A DNA stretch of 60,674 nucleotides from Anaeromyxobacter sp. PSR-1 (GTDB lineage: Bacteria; Myxococcota; Myxococcia; Myxococcales; Anaeromyxobacteraceae), in NCBI RefSeq assembly GCF_000964525.1, contig NZ_BAZG01000010.1:1-60674 (forward strand), written 5' to 3'. Both the position numbers and the translations under genes were made by a program. Positions 23,844 through 32,457 of the stretch are shown here, one piece after another. Position 1 is the stretch's first letter. The number at the start of each line of letters is the position of its first letter. The notes under the pieces were generated by a model, which was not told the DNA's origin, did no database searches, and was given only the letters and a program-made list of their open reading frames with translations.

Positions 23844-24850
23844 ACCTCTCCCTCGCGCTGCTCGCCGTCACCCTCTCCAACGCCGCGCCCGCCGCGCCGG
23901 CGCCCCCCGCCGCCGCGGCCCAGCCGCCCCGGCGCGTGCTCGACCGGGTGGCCGCCATCGTGAACGGCGACGTGGTCACCCTGCAGGAGCTGGAGCAGCG
24001 CGCCGCCGCGCTCGGCCTGGCGGCGGCCGACGCGCTCCCCGCCGGCCCGGAGCGCGAGCGCGCCCGCGCCGAGGCGCTCCGGCGCGCCTTCGACCAGGTG
24101 GTCTCGGACAAGCTCTTCGCCGAGAAGGCGAAGGAGCTGGAGATCGAGGTCACCGAGAAGCAGGTGGACGACGCCATCGAGGGCGTGAAGAAGCAGAACG
24201 GCTTCACCGACGCCCAGCTCGAGTCCGCCCTCGCCTCCGAGGGCTACTCGATGGCCGACTACCGGACCCGCATCCGGCGCGAGCTGCAGAACTTCTCGCT
24301 GCTCCAGTACAAGGTGGCGGGGAAGATCAAGACGTCCGAGGAGGACCTGCGCAACTACTACCAGTCCCACCCGCAGGAGTTCGACGGCGAGGACGAGGTG
24401 CGGGTCCGCCACATCTTCATCCCGTTCCCCGAGGGCGGCGGCGCGCAGGCGCAGGCCCAGGCGCGCGCCGAGGGCCAGCGGGTGCTGCAGCGGCTCAAGA
24501 CCGGCGAGGACTTCGGCGCGGTCGCGAAGGCCGTCTCCCGCGGCCCGTCGGCCGAGGAGGGCGGCGAGCTGGGCTGGCTGAAGCGCGGCACCATCCACCG
24601 CACGCTCGAGGACGCCGCCTTCGCGCTCAAGACCGGCGAGATCTCCGGGCTGGTGGAGGCGGGCCCCGGCGTGCACATCCTCAAGGTCGAGGAGCGGCGG
24701 CGCGGCGGCGGCAAGAGCTTCGAGCAGGCGCGCGACGAGATCCGGCAGCGGCTCGGCGAGGAGCAGGCCGAGAACTACCGGCAGCAGTACGTGGCCGAGC
24801 TCCGGCGCGACGCGCTCATCGACGTGAAGCTCCCCGAGCTGCGGCCGTGA
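23840..24850 (+). CDS. SurA-like periplasmic peptidyl-prolyl isomerase
   Basis: The 336-aa protein starts at TTG 23840 with a short signal (MNLSLALLAVTLSNAAPA) and no lipid cysteine, so it is probably soluble in the periplasm. The SurA N-terminal domain is clear: LDRVAAIVNGDVVTLQELEQ, DQVVSDKLFAEKAKELEIEV. One parvulin domain follows (VRVRHIFIPFPEGGG, EEGGELGWLKRG, GVHILKVEERR). In proteobacteria SurA escorts outer-membrane proteins and often sits beside pdxA, as here. It overlaps pdxA by four bases (GTGA). Confidence 0.88.
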   Translation: MNLSLALLAVTLSNAAPAAPAPPAAAAQPPRRVLDRVAAIVNGDVVTLQELEQRAAALGLAAADALPAGPERERARAEALRRAFDQVVSDKLFAEKAKELEIEVTEKQVDDAIEGVKKQNGFTDAQLESALASEGYSMADYRTRIRRELQNFSLLQYKVAGKIKTSEEDLRNYYQSHPQEFDGEDEVRVRHIFIPFPEGGGAQAQAQARAEGQRVLQRLKTGEDFGAVAKAVSRGPSAEEGGELGWLKRGTIHRTLEDAAFALKTGEISGLVEAGPGVHILKVEERRRGGGKSFEQARDEIRQRLGEEQAENYRQQYVAELRRDALIDVKLPELRP

Positions 24851-25842
24851 GCCGCGCGGGGCGCCCGCGCATCGCCATCTCGCTCGGCGACCCCTCCGGC
24901 GTCGGGCCGGAGGTGACCGCGGGCGCGCTCCGCGCGCTGCGCGGCGAGCTCGTCCCCCTGGTGTTCGGCGACCGGCGCGTGCTCGCGCGCGCGCTCGGCG
25001 ACCTCGGCCTGCCGGTCGTCGAGCCCGGCGCGCCGCTCCCGGCCGGCGGGGCGCTCGTCGCCACCACCGCGCTCCCCGCCGCCCAGCTCCGCCCCGGCCG
25101 GCCCGCGCCGGCGGCGGGCGCGGCCCAGCTCGCCTACGTGGAGGCCGCGTTCCGCGCGGTCCGCGAGGGCGCCGCCGCCGCGCTCTGCACCGCGCCGGTG
25201 TCGAAGGCGCAGGTGGCGCGCGCGCTGCCCGGGTTCGTCGGGCACACCGAGTGGCTGGAGGCCGCCTGCGGCGTGCGCCGGTCGGTGATGATGCTGGCGG
25301 GCGACCGGCTCCGCATCGCGCTCGTCACGAACCACGTGGCGTTCTCGCGGCTGCGCCGCGCGCTCACCGTGCCGCGCATCGTCGAGACGCTCGCCATCAC
25401 CCACCGCGCGCTCCGCGACGACCTCGGCATCGCCCGGCCGCGCCTCGCGCTCGCCGCGCTCAACCCGCACGCGGGCGAGGAGGGCGCCTTCGGCGACGAG
25501 GAGTCGCGGCTGCTCGCCCCCGCGCTCGCCGCGGCCCGGGCCGCCGGCGCGCCCGCCGCCGGGCCGTTCCCGGCCGACTCGGTGTTCTTCCGCGCCGCGC
25601 TGGGCGAGTTCGACGCGGTGGTCGCGCTCTACCACGACCAGGGGCTCATCCCGGTGAAGCTGCTCGACGCGGTGGGCGGGGATCCGGCGGTGAACGTGAC
25701 GCTGGGCCTGCCCATCGTCCGCACCAGCCCGGACCACGGCGTCGCCTACGACATCGCCGGCAAGGGCAAGGCGAGCGCCGCCTCGATGATCGCGGCGCTG
25801 CGGCTGGCGGTCCGGATCGCGAACGTCCGCGCGCGGCGCTGA
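24847..25842 (+). CDS. pdxA: 4-hydroxythreonine-4-phosphate dehydrogenase
   Basis: The 331-aa enzyme acts in DXP-dependent vitamin B6 synthesis. Family motifs seen are ISLGDPSGVGPEV at the N-terminus, TAPVSKAQ, GHTEWLE (metal histidine), NPHAGEEGAFGDEE, PADSVFF, YHDQGLIPVKLLD, NVTLGLPIVRTSPDHGVAYDIAGKG. Length is typical. It is the last gene of the plus-strand isomerase run, coupled to the surA-like gene by an overlapping GTGA. A dispersed repeat fills the space to the convergent ychF. Confidence 0.95.
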   Translation: MSRAGRPRIAISLGDPSGVGPEVTAGALRALRGELVPLVFGDRRVLARALGDLGLPVVEPGAPLPAGGALVATTALPAAQLRPGRPAPAAGAAQLAYVEAAFRAVREGAAAALCTAPVSKAQVARALPGFVGHTEWLEAACGVRRSVMMLAGDRLRIALVTNHVAFSRLRRALTVPRIVETLAITHRALRDDLGIARPRLALAALNPHAGEEGAFGDEESRLLAPALAAARAAGAPAAGPFPADSVFFRAALGEFDAVVALYHDQGLIPVKLLDAVGGDPAVNVTLGLPIVRTSPDHGVAYDIAGKGKASAASMIAALRLAVRIANVRARR

Positions 25843-25849
25843 CGTCCTC

Positions 25850-25998
25850 GCTCGTGGTTCGACGGGCTCACCACGAGCGGAGTTCAGCCTTCCGCTCACC
25901 CCGAGCGTAGCCCGCCGCAGGCGGGCGGAGTCGAGGGGCCACCCCGAGCGCGCTTCGGAGCTCCGCTCACCCCGAGCCTGTCGAGGGGCGAGCGGGGG
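25850..25998. repeat. dispersed intergenic repeat family 2, copy 1
   Basis: The segment is built of short inverted elements around CTCGTGGTTCGACGGGCTC and GCTCACCCCGAGCGTAGC with an AGTCGAGGGG partner. Related blocks lie at 44613-44784 and 50318-50444. It lies between the convergent pdxA and ychF and could form stem-loops that end transcription in both directions. Confidence 0.65.
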
Positions 25999-25999
25999 T

Positions 26000-27112
26000 C
26001 TACACATTGAACCTGAAGTGCATCACGTCGCCGTCCTGGACGACGTAGTCCTTGCCCTCGATGCGCAGCTTGCCCTTCTCGCGGCAGGCGGCCTCGGTCT
26101 TCAGCTCGAGGAGGTCCTCGATGCGGATGACCTCGGCCTTGATGAAGCCCTTCTCGAAGTCGGTGTGGATGACGCCCGCCGCCTGCGGCGCGTGCGAGCC
26201 CTTGCGCACGGTCCAGGCGCGGCACTCGTCCTCGCCAGAGGTGAAGTAGGTGATGAGGCCGAGCAGCCGGTAGCCGGCGTGCACCAGCCGGTGCAGGCCG
26301 GGCTCCTCGAGGCCGAGCGAGGCGAGGTACTCGGCGCGCTCCGGCGGCGCGAGCTCCACCAGCTCCGACTCCACCTTGCCGGAGATCTCCACCATGGGCG
26401 CGCCCTCGGCGTCGGCGAGCGCCTTCACCGCCAGGATGCTCGGGTCGGTCGCCTCCTTGCCGAGCTGCGACTCGTCCACGTTCGCGATGTAGAGCACCGG
26501 CTTCGAGGTGAGCAGGAACAGGTCCTTCACCGCGGCGCGGTCCTCCTCGGAGAGCGCCTGCGCGCGCACCGGCGTGCCGGCCTCCAGGCCCGCCTTCACC
26601 CGGTCGAGCGCCGCCACCTCGAGCTTCGCCAGCTCGCCGGCCTTGCCGGCGGCCTTGGTGTTCTTGAGCGCGCGCTCGCGCTTCTTCTCGACCGAGTCGA
26701 GGTCCTTCAGCATGAGCTCGGTCTCGACCACGTCGCGATCGCCGCGCGGGTCCACCTTGCCGGCCACGTGGACGACGTCGGGGTCCTCGAAGCAGCGCAG
26801 CACGTGGGCGATGGCGTCCACCTCGCGGATGTTCGCGAGGAACTGGTTGCCGAGCCCCTCGCCCTTGGACGCGCCGGCGACGAGGCCGGCGATGTCGACG
26901 AACTCGAGCGTGGTGGGGGTGGTCTTCTTCGGCTTGAACAGGGCCGAGAGCGCGTCGAGGCGCGCGTCCGGCACCGGCACCACGCCCACGTTCGGCTCGA
27001 TGGTGCAGAACGGGTAGTTGGCGGCCGCCGCCTGCGCGGCGCCGAGCAGCGCGTTGAAGAGGGTGGACTTCCCCACGTTGGGGAGGCCGACGATGCCGAT
27101 GGAGAGGCCCAT
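26000..27112 (-). CDS. ychF: YchF/OLA1-family ATPase (GTPase fold)
   Basis: The 370-aa protein is the conserved ribosome-associated YchF. Seen: P-loop GLPNVGKSTLFNAL, FVDIAGLVAGASKGEGLGNQFL (G3 region), the altered specificity motif NVDES that explains ATP preference, a coiled-coil insertion (~140-200), and a C-terminal TGS domain (GVIHTDFEKGFIKAEVI, VQDGDVMHFRFNV). It is linked to translation and oxidative stress in other bacteria. It stands alone, following the terminator of the F0 operon. Confidence 0.95.
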   Translation of the reverse strand: MGLSIGIVGLPNVGKSTLFNALLGAAQAAAANYPFCTIEPNVGVVPVPDARLDALSALFKPKKTTPTTLEFVDIAGLVAGASKGEGLGNQFLANIREVDAIAHVLRCFEDPDVVHVAGKVDPRGDRDVVETELMLKDLDSVEKKRERALKNTKAAGKAGELAKLEVAALDRVKAGLEAGTPVRAQALSEEDRAAVKDLFLLTSKPVLYIANVDESQLGKEATDPSILAVKALADAEGAPMVEISGKVESELVELAPPERAEYLASLGLEEPGLHRLVHAGYRLLGLITYFTSGEDECRAWTVRKGSHAPQAAGVIHTDFEKGFIKAEVIRIEDLLELKTEAACREKGKLRIEGKDYVVQDGDVMHFRFNV

Positions 27113-27132
27113 GTCCTGCTCTCTCTATCCCG

Positions 27133-27176
27133 CAAGAAACGAAACGCTCCGGCGGACGCGGGGGCCCGCCGGAGCG
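27133..27176 (-). terminator. rho-independent terminator of the F0 operon
   Basis: On the minus strand, after atpF, an 11-bp perfect stem (CGCTCCGGCGG pairing with CCGCCGGAGCG, 10-base loop, 27145-27176) is followed by the T-rich run TTTCGTTTCTTG (27133-27144). Confidence 0.75.
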
Positions 27177-27202
27177 CGATGCGAGCAGCGGGAACCGGGC
27201 GG

Positions 27203-27742
27203 CTAGGCCGCGCGGTTCGCCGGGAGCTGCGCGATGTACTCCTCGACGAGCGCCCGCTGGGCCTTCTCGTCGAGGTTCGCCTTCACCAGGCGCGAGGCGG
27301 CGTCGATGGCGAGGTCCACCACCTGCGCCTTGAGGTCGGCCTTGGCCTTCCCCAGCTCCTCGGCGATCTGGCGCCGCGCCTCGGCCACCAGCTCGTCCGC
27401 CTCCTTGCGCGCCTTGGCGGTGAGCTCCTGGCGGAGCGCCTCCACCTCCTGCTGGTTCCGGCGCGCGAGCTCGGCGGCCTCGCGCTGCGCCTTGGCGAGC
27501 GACTCCTTCTGCGCGGCGAGGAGCCGCTCCGCCTCGGCCCGCTCCTTCTTGGCCGAGTCGATGGCCTCGCGGATCGAGCGCTCGCGCTCGGCCAGCATCT
27601 TGACGATCGGCCCCCACGCGAACTTCGCGAGCACCGCGAGCATCACGAGGAACGTGATGGCGGTCCAGAGCGTGAGGCCGGGGTTGATGTCGGCGATGCC
27701 GCCGGCGGCGAGCACCGGGACCGGCGAGAGGAAGGAGGCCAT
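27203..27742 (-). CDS. atpF: ATP synthase F0 subunit b
   Basis: This is the peripheral stalk subunit of 179 aa. One N-terminal membrane helix (TLWTAITFLVMLAVLAKFAW, residues ~22-42) is followed by a long charged coiled coil typical of subunit b. ATG 27742 is preferred over a GTG three codons upstream because GGGAG lies eight bases before it. Only one b-type gene is present; no b' was found. It is the last gene of the F0 operon and is followed by a strong terminator. Confidence 0.93.
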   Translation of the reverse strand: MASFLSPVPVLAAGGIADINPGLTLWTAITFLVMLAVLAKFAWGPIVKMLAERERSIREAIDSAKKERAEAERLLAAQKESLAKAQREAAELARRNQQEVEALRQELTAKARKEADELVAEARRQIAEELGKAKADLKAQVVDLAIDAASRLVKANLDEKAQRALVEEYIAQLPANRAA

Positions 27743-27788
27743 GGCAGTCACTCCCAGGAGACGCTGGGCTCCGCGACGGGCGGAGCGG

Positions 27789-28019
27789 TTACTTGGCGAG
27801 GGCGAGGAGCAGGCAGACCACGATGGCGAACAGCGTCGCGCCTTCGATGAGGGCGGCGGCGATGATCATCGAGGTCCGGATGTCACCGGCGGCGGTCGGC
27901 TGGCGGGCCGAGCCCTCCATGGCGGCGGCGGCGAGCTTGCCGATGCCGAGGCCGGCGCCGAGGACGGCGAGGCCGGCGCCGAAGCCGGCGGACAGGTACG
28001 CGAGGGCGACAGAGGTCAT
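27789..28019 (-). CDS. atpE: ATP synthase F0 subunit c
   Basis: This 76-aa proteolipid forms the rotor ring. Two hydrophobic helices flank a polar loop with the conserved Arg-Gln-Pro (ARQPTA). The ion-binding carboxylate is Glu59 in ALIEGATL. The residue after it is Gly, and the first helix lacks the Gln of sodium-binding rings, so proton coupling is expected (inference from known ring signatures). Its position between atpB and atpF is standard. Confidence 0.95.
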   Translation of the reverse strand: MTSVALAYLSAGFGAGLAVLGAGLGIGKLAAAAMEGSARQPTAAGDIRTSMIIAAALIEGATLFAIVVCLLLALAK

Positions 28020-28090
28020 GGCTGCGTTCTCCGATGCTGCGGGGCGGTGTTGCCGGGCCGCTCGTTTCCCGGGGCGCTTACCGCGCTCGA

Positions 28091-29239
28091 CTACCCATGG
28101 CCGGGGGACGCCCCCGCCACGTGTGAACCGTGCTCCGAGCCCATGCCGGGCCCGGCGTGACCGTGCTCCTCCGCGTGCCCATGGTCGTCGCCGTGGTGGA
28201 CCAGGCCGGCGCCGATGAAGAGCGAGGAGAGCATGGTGAAGATGTAGGCCTGCACGAACGCCACGAAGAGCTCGAGCAGGAAGATCCCGAGGGCCATCGG
28301 CACCGAGCCGAACGCCACCCAGGGCGTGCCCAGCGCGAAGATGAGGCCGAGCAGCGCCAGGATCACGAAGTGGCCCGCCACCATGTTGGCGAAGAGACGG
28401 ACGGTGAGGGCGAAGGGCTTCGTGAACAGGCCCAGGAACTCGACCGGGATCATGATGATCCACAGCGGCGCGAGCGACTTCGGCACGCCGCCGGTGAGGT
28501 GGGCCAGGTACCCGCCCACGCCCATGGCGCGGATGGCGGCGTACTGCGTGATGAAGAAAGTGAAGAGCGCGAGCGCGACCGTGACCGACAGGTTGGCGGT
28601 GGCGGTGGCCGAGAACGGGATGAGGCCGAACAGGTTCAGGAACAGGATGAAGAAGAAGGCGGTGACGAGGTACGGGACGAACCGGTCCGCGTCCTTCTCG
28701 CCGATGTTCTTCACCGCGATCTCGTTCCGGACGAACGCGACCAGCACCTCGATGAAGTTGTAGAGGCCGCGCGGCACCAGGCTCTTCTTGCGGACGGCGG
28801 CGAGCACCACCACGAGCAGCAGCGCCGAGGCGAACCACATCATCATGACGTGCTTGGTGGGCGTCATGTCGAGCGCGCCGAACTTGAGCGCGTCGCCGAA
28901 CGTCTCGCGGAGGTCCCACTCGCAGTTCCAGGCGGGCCTGCCGTTGCAGAAGCCGGGGTGCTCGATGACGTAGCCGTCGGTGACGTGGTGCATCATCACC
29001 GCGCCCAGGCTCTCGTCGTGCCCGCCCTCGTGGCCGGCGGCCTGGCCGTGCTCGCCGCCGGCGGCGTGGGCCTCGACGGCCGCACCGTGCTCGCCCGCCG
29101 GGGCGGCGTGCGCGTCGGGGGCGGCGGCCTCGGTGGCCGCGCCGTGCTGCTCGACCGGGGCGGCGGCCGGCGCGGGCGCGGCGTCGTGCTGGGCGAGCGA
29201 GAGGCTGAGGGCGAGCGTGACGAGCGTGGCGGCGGTCAT
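28091..29239 (-). CDS. atpB: ATP synthase F0 subunit a with His-rich termini
   Basis: This subunit forms the proton half-channels. At 382 aa it is ~110 residues longer than E. coli subunit a (271). The core has five to six membrane helices, and the essential arginine is seen in [13 protein letters not shown]. The extra length is at the ends. The N-terminus has a signal-like start followed by ~60 residues rich in His, Ala and Glu. The C-terminus ends in ~35 residues with many His-Gly-Asp/Glu units. These tails may bind metal or be disordered. The ATG overlaps the stop of the upstream small membrane gene (ATGA). Confidence 0.94.
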   Translation of the reverse strand: MTAATLVTLALSLSLAQHDAAPAPAAAPVEQHGAATEAAAPDAHAAPAGEHGAAVEAHAAGGEHGQAAGHEGGHDESLGAVMMHHVTDGYVIEHPGFCNGRPAWNCEWDLRETFGDALKFGALDMTPTKHVMMMWFASALLLVVVLAAVRKKSLVPRGLYNFIEVLVAFVRNEIAVKNIGEKDADRFVPYLVTAFFFILFLNLFGLIPFSATATANLSVTVALALFTFFITQYAAIRAMGVGGYLAHLTGGVPKSLAPLWIIMIPVEFLGLFTKPFALTVRLFANMVAGHFVILALLGLIFALGTPWVAFGSVPMALGIFLLELFVAFVQAYIFTMLSSLFIGAGLVHHGDDHGHAEEHGHAGPGMGSEHGSHVAGASPGHG

Positions 29240-29601
29240 GCGGTCGTTCCCGTTCCTCGGTTGAGCGAGTGGACGAAGGCGCCTTCGATGGCGCTGAAGA
29301 CGAAGTAGGGCACGAAGAAGGCGACGACGAAGGCGTAGATGCTCTCGCCCGCGCGCGCGACCGCGACGGTCCCGAGCGCGACGAGGAGGATGCGGACCAG
29401 GAACGCCGAGGCCATCACCGCGAGCGCGCGCTGCACCGGCTTCGACCCGCGCGCGAACCGCGCCATCGCGACGATGGAGGCGAGCGCGGTCACGCCGGAG
29501 ATCGAGGCGCCCACCAGCGCGCCGCGGCGGTACGGCCCGGAGGCGAGCGCGAGCGCGACGAACGCGGCGGCGACGGCGGCGGTGACGAGCTGGTGCTTCA
29601 A
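29236..29601 (-). CDS. small four-helix membrane protein of the F0 operon (AtpI-like position)
   Basis: The 121-aa product has four hydrophobic segments (for example [15 protein letters not shown] and [21 protein letters not shown]). Start is TTG 29601, one base after the upstream stop; AGAAGGAC lies in front. Its place just before atpB is where many bacteria encode the ATP synthase protein I (AtpI), an assembly helper for the c ring. Sequence resemblance is weak by eye, so the name rests mainly on position and topology. Confidence 0.7.
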   Translation of the reverse strand: MKHQLVTAAVAAAFVALALASGPYRRGALVGASISGVTALASIVAMARFARGSKPVQRALAVMASAFLVRILLVALGTVAVARAGESIYAFVVAFFVPYFVFSAIEGAFVHSLNRGTGTTA

Positions 29602-29602
29602 C

Positions 29603-29875
29603 TCAACGGTCCTTCTTCCCCGATCCGAGTACGGTCCTGAAGAAGCTGACGAACCCGCCCACCATCCCGAGCAGCGCGCCGAGGAGCAGGAACCACGGCG
29701 TCCGGTTCCCCAGCTTCCCGTCCAGCCAGTGGCCGGCCCAGGCGAACAGCCCGATGGAGGCGACCAGCGTGGTGGAGGCGCCCATGTACGGCGCCGCCTT
29801 GCGATACCCCTCCGCAAGGTTCGAGAGCCCCTTCGTCTCCGGATCCCGGCGCTCTCGATCGCTCGGTCCCGGCAC
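29603..29875 (-). CDS. atpZ: AtpZ/AtpI-family F0F1 assembly protein
   Basis: This 90-aa protein has two membrane helices in a pattern typical of the AtpZ/AtpI family: GASTTLVASIGLFAWAGHWLDGKLG, then PWFLLLGALLGMVGGFVSFFR. Known members support c-ring assembly or Mg/Ca transport with the F0 sector. A GTG start at 29875 is preceded by CGGAGG. It is the first gene of the F0 operon, about 65 bases downstream of a strong promoter. Confidence 0.82.
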   Translation of the reverse strand: MPGPSDRERRDPETKGLSNLAEGYRKAAPYMGASTTLVASIGLFAWAGHWLDGKLGNRTPWFLLLGALLGMVGGFVSFFRTVLGSGKKDR

Positions 29876-29946
29876 TGCGCGCCTCCGCCCCTCGTCCCCG
29901 GAATCACCGGAGGTTACCGATGTTTCGGCGAGCCGAAGGGCACGCC

Positions 29947-29975
29947 CGTATAGCAGGCGGGAATGGCCGCGTCAA
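29947..29975 (-). promoter_or_regulatory. promoter of the F0 ATP synthase operon
   Basis: TTGACG (29970-29975) and TATACG (29947-29952) are spaced by 17 bases on the minus strand. The stretch GCCTGCTATAC around the -10 box also occurs in the gyrB promoter. Transcription would start near 29941. Confidence 0.65.
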
Positions 29976-30007
29976 TGGCCGCGCCCCCCGCCCGGAGCCA
30001 TCCCGCT

Positions 30008-31162
30008 TCACCCCGCCGGCGGCAGGGCCGCGACCAGCCGGTCCACGTCGTCGGGGGTGCTGTAAAGGTGCGGCGCGACGCGGATTCGGCCGCCACGGAG
30101 CGAGGTCCAGACCCGGGCCGCCCGCAGCGCGTCCTGGCCGGCGTCGGTCGCGGCGCCGCCCGCCGTGGACCGGATGCAGACGAGGTGGCTGCGCGCCTCG
30201 GGCGCGAGCGGGCTCGCCGCCTCCCAGCCCGGGGGAAGGGCGGCGAGCAGCCGATCGCCGAGCGCCCGGGCGTGGGCCTGGATCCGGGCCGGCCCGGCCT
30301 CGAGCAGGAGCCGGAGCGACTCCGCCAGCGGGAGCAGGTTGTTGAAGCTCGCGGTCTGGTGCGCGTCGTAGCGCCGCGCGCCCGGCCGCAGCTCGACCGC
30401 GGTGGGCAGGTGCTCGAAGTCCTCCGAGCCCTTCACCGCCCACCAGTTGAGGTCGCCGACCGCCAGCCGATCGAGCGCGGCGGACGAGAACAGGCCGAGC
30501 GCGGTGCCGTAGGGGCCGAGCAGGAACTTGTAGGCGGCGGCCGCGTAGACGTCCACGCCCGAGCCGCCGAAGTCGAACGGCATGGCGCCCGCCGCCTGGC
30601 TGCCGTCCACCACGGTGAGCGCGCCGGCCCTGCGCGCCGCCTCCACCACCGGGCCGGGGTCGATGCGCCCGCCGTGCAGGTACGAGACGTGGGCGAACGC
30701 CACCACCCGCGTGCGCGGGCCGATCTCGGCGGCGAGCCGCCCCGCCGACACCGCGCCGCTGGCATCGTCCGGCTCGACCACCCGCACCCGCACGCCGCGC
30801 CGGGCGAGCCAGCGCCAGGGGAAGTCGTTCGACGGGTACTCGTGGCGGGCGATCAGGATCTCGTCGCCCTCGGCGAGCTCGAGCCCGCGCGCCACCGCGT
30901 TCACGATCTGCCCGGCGCCGGTCGCGACCGCGACCGCCTCCTCGCGCGCGCCGAGCAGCCGCGCAGCGAGCGCGCGCACCTCGTCCACCGCGGTGAGGTA
31001 GGTGCGCGGGCCGATGCGCCAGGGCTGCTCCTTCAGCTTGAGCGCCTCGCGGCCGGCGCGCGAGGCCGCCAGCGGGAGCGGCCCCTGGTTCGCGGCGTCG
31101 AGGTAGGCGATCCCCTCGAACGCCGCGAAGCGGTCGGCGAGGAGCGGGTCGAGCTCCCCCAA
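30008..31162 (-). CDS. class-V aminotransferase-fold PLP enzyme
   Basis: The ~384-aa protein has the cysteine desulfurase/isopenicillin epimerase fold. Seen: AYLDAANQGPLPL at the N-terminus, VATGAGQIVNAVARGL, the PLP-ring aspartate in VVDGSQAAGAMP, and the expected Schiff-base lysine in AAAYKFLLGPYG. Its substrate is unknown. The segment where desulfurases carry a catalytic cysteine is not recognisable, so a cysteine desulfurase is unlikely. It starts at TTG 31162, two bases after the hemL stop, and is the last gene of the gyrA-lipoprotein-hemL run. Confidence 0.82.
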   Translation of the reverse strand: MGELDPLLADRFAAFEGIAYLDAANQGPLPLAASRAGREALKLKEQPWRIGPRTYLTAVDEVRALAARLLGAREEAVAVATGAGQIVNAVARGLELAEGDEILIARHEYPSNDFPWRWLARRGVRVRVVEPDDASGAVSAGRLAAEIGPRTRVVAFAHVSYLHGGRIDPGPVVEAARRAGALTVVDGSQAAGAMPFDFGGSGVDVYAAAAYKFLLGPYGTALGLFSSAALDRLAVGDLNWWAVKGSEDFEHLPTAVELRPGARRYDAHQTASFNNLLPLAESLRLLLEAGPARIQAHARALGDRLLAALPPGWEAASPLAPEARSHLVCIRSTAGGAATDAGQDALRAARVWTSLRGGRIRVAPHLYSTPDDVDRLVAALPPAG

Positions 31163-31164
31163 CG

Positions 31165-32457
31165 TCAGGCCACCTTCGCGGCCTCGGCGAACGCCACGCG
31201 CGCCGCCGCCACGGTGCGCGCCACGTCGTCGTCGGTGTGGGCGGTGGAGAGGAACGCCGCCTCGAACTGCGAGGGCGGCAGGTAGGCGCCGTGCTCGAGC
31301 ATGGCGTGGAAGAACGCGCCGAAGCGGCGCGTGTTGCAGGCGCGCGCGCTGGCCGCGTCGAACACCGGCCTGTCCGAGAAGAACACGGTCAGCATCGAGC
31401 CGACCCGGTTCAGCTGCACCGGCACCTTCGCCTCGGCCGCGGCGGCGACGAGGCCGTCGGCGAGCGCGGCCGAGAGCGTCTCGAGCTTCCGGTAGGCCGC
31501 CTCGGTCATGAGCTTCAGCGCGGCGTGGCCCGCGGCCATCGCCATCGGGTTCCCGGAGAGCGTGCCGGCCTGGTAGATGGGCCCGGCCGGCGCCACCCGG
31601 TCCATCACGTCGCGGCGGCCGCCGAACGCGCCCACCGGCAGGCCCGCGCCGATCACCTTGCCGAAGGTGACGAGGTCGGGGCGGAGGCCGTACAGGCCGC
31701 AGGCGCCGCCCGCGGAGAGGCGGAAGCCGGTCATCACCTCGTCCACGATGAAGAGCGCGCCGTGCTTCCGGCACAGCGCGTGGACGCCCTCGAGGAAGCC
31801 GGGGCGCGGCACGAGCACGCCCATGTTGCCGACCACCGGCTCGAGGATCACCGCCGCGATCGAGCTGCCCTTCGCCTCGAACACCTTCTCCAGCGCGCCG
31901 AGGTCGTTGTACGGGGCGGTGAGGGTGTGGCGGGCCACGTCCGCGGGCACGCCGGGCGAGTCGGGGAGGCCGAGGGTCTCGACGCCCGAGCCGGCCTTCA
32001 CCAGCAGCGGATCGCCGGCGCCGTGGTAGCAGCCGTCGAACTTCACGATGTCGTCGCGCCCGGTGAAGCCGCGCGCCACGCGGATGGCGGAGGTGGTGGC
32101 CTCGGTGCCGGAGGAGACGAACCGCATCTTCTCCACCCACGGCATCCGCTCGCGCACCAGCTCGGCGAGCAGGATCTCGCGCGGCGACGGCGCGCCGAAG
32201 GAGGAGCCCTCCTTCATCGCGTCCTGCACCTCGCGCATCACCTCGGGGTGGCAGTGCCCGACGATCATCGGGCCCCAGGACAGCACGTAGTCGACGTAGT
32301 CGTTCCCGTCCACGTCCACGATGTGCGAGCCCCTGGCGCGCGCGATGAAGCGCGGCGTGCCGCCCACGCCCTTGAACGCGCGCACCGGGCTGTTCACGCC
32401 CCCGGGGAACAGGTCGTTCGCCTTCTCGAACAGCTTCTGCGACAGCTCGGTCTTCAT
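31165..32457 (-). CDS. hemL: glutamate-1-semialdehyde 2,1-aminomutase
   Basis: This 430-aa PLP enzyme makes 5-aminolevulinate for heme by the C5 pathway. Seen: ELFEKANDLFPGGVNSPVR-type start (LFPGGVNSPVRAF), SSGTEATTSAIRVARGFTGRD, YHGAGDPLL, EPVVGNMGVL, FIVDEVMTGFR and the PLP lysine in TFGKVIGAGLPVGAFGG. Length is typical. Its ATG overlaps the stop of the TPR lipoprotein gene. No other heme gene is in the window, and the linkage with gyrA is unusual. Confidence 0.96.
   Translation of the reverse strand: MKTELSQKLFEKANDLFPGGVNSPVRAFKGVGGTPRFIARARGSHIVDVDGNDYVDYVLSWGPMIVGHCHPEVMREVQDAMKEGSSFGAPSPREILLAELVRERMPWVEKMRFVSSGTEATTSAIRVARGFTGRDDIVKFDGCYHGAGDPLLVKAGSGVETLGLPDSPGVPADVARHTLTAPYNDLGALEKVFEAKGSSIAAVILEPVVGNMGVLVPRPGFLEGVHALCRKHGALFIVDEVMTGFRLSAGGACGLYGLRPDLVTFGKVIGAGLPVGAFGGRRDVMDRVAPAGPIYQAGTLSGNPMAMAAGHAALKLMTEAAYRKLETLSAALADGLVAAAAEAKVPVQLNRVGSMLTVFFSDRPVFDAASARACNTRRFGAFFHAMLEHGAYLPPSQFEAAFLSTAHTDDDVARTVAAARVAFAEAAKVA

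Noticed and set aside
25850-25998. CRISPR array
   Set aside because: The repeated elements are irregular, inverted and not separated by uniform spacers; no cas gene is present.
27789-28019. Sodium-coupled ATP synthase
   Set aside because: Subunit c lacks the Gln in helix 1 and the Ser/Thr after the key Glu that mark sodium-binding rings.
30008-31162. Cysteine desulfurase (IscS/SufS) assignment
   Set aside because: The fold is shared, but the usual catalytic cysteine region is not recognisable and no Fe-S assembly genes are nearby.
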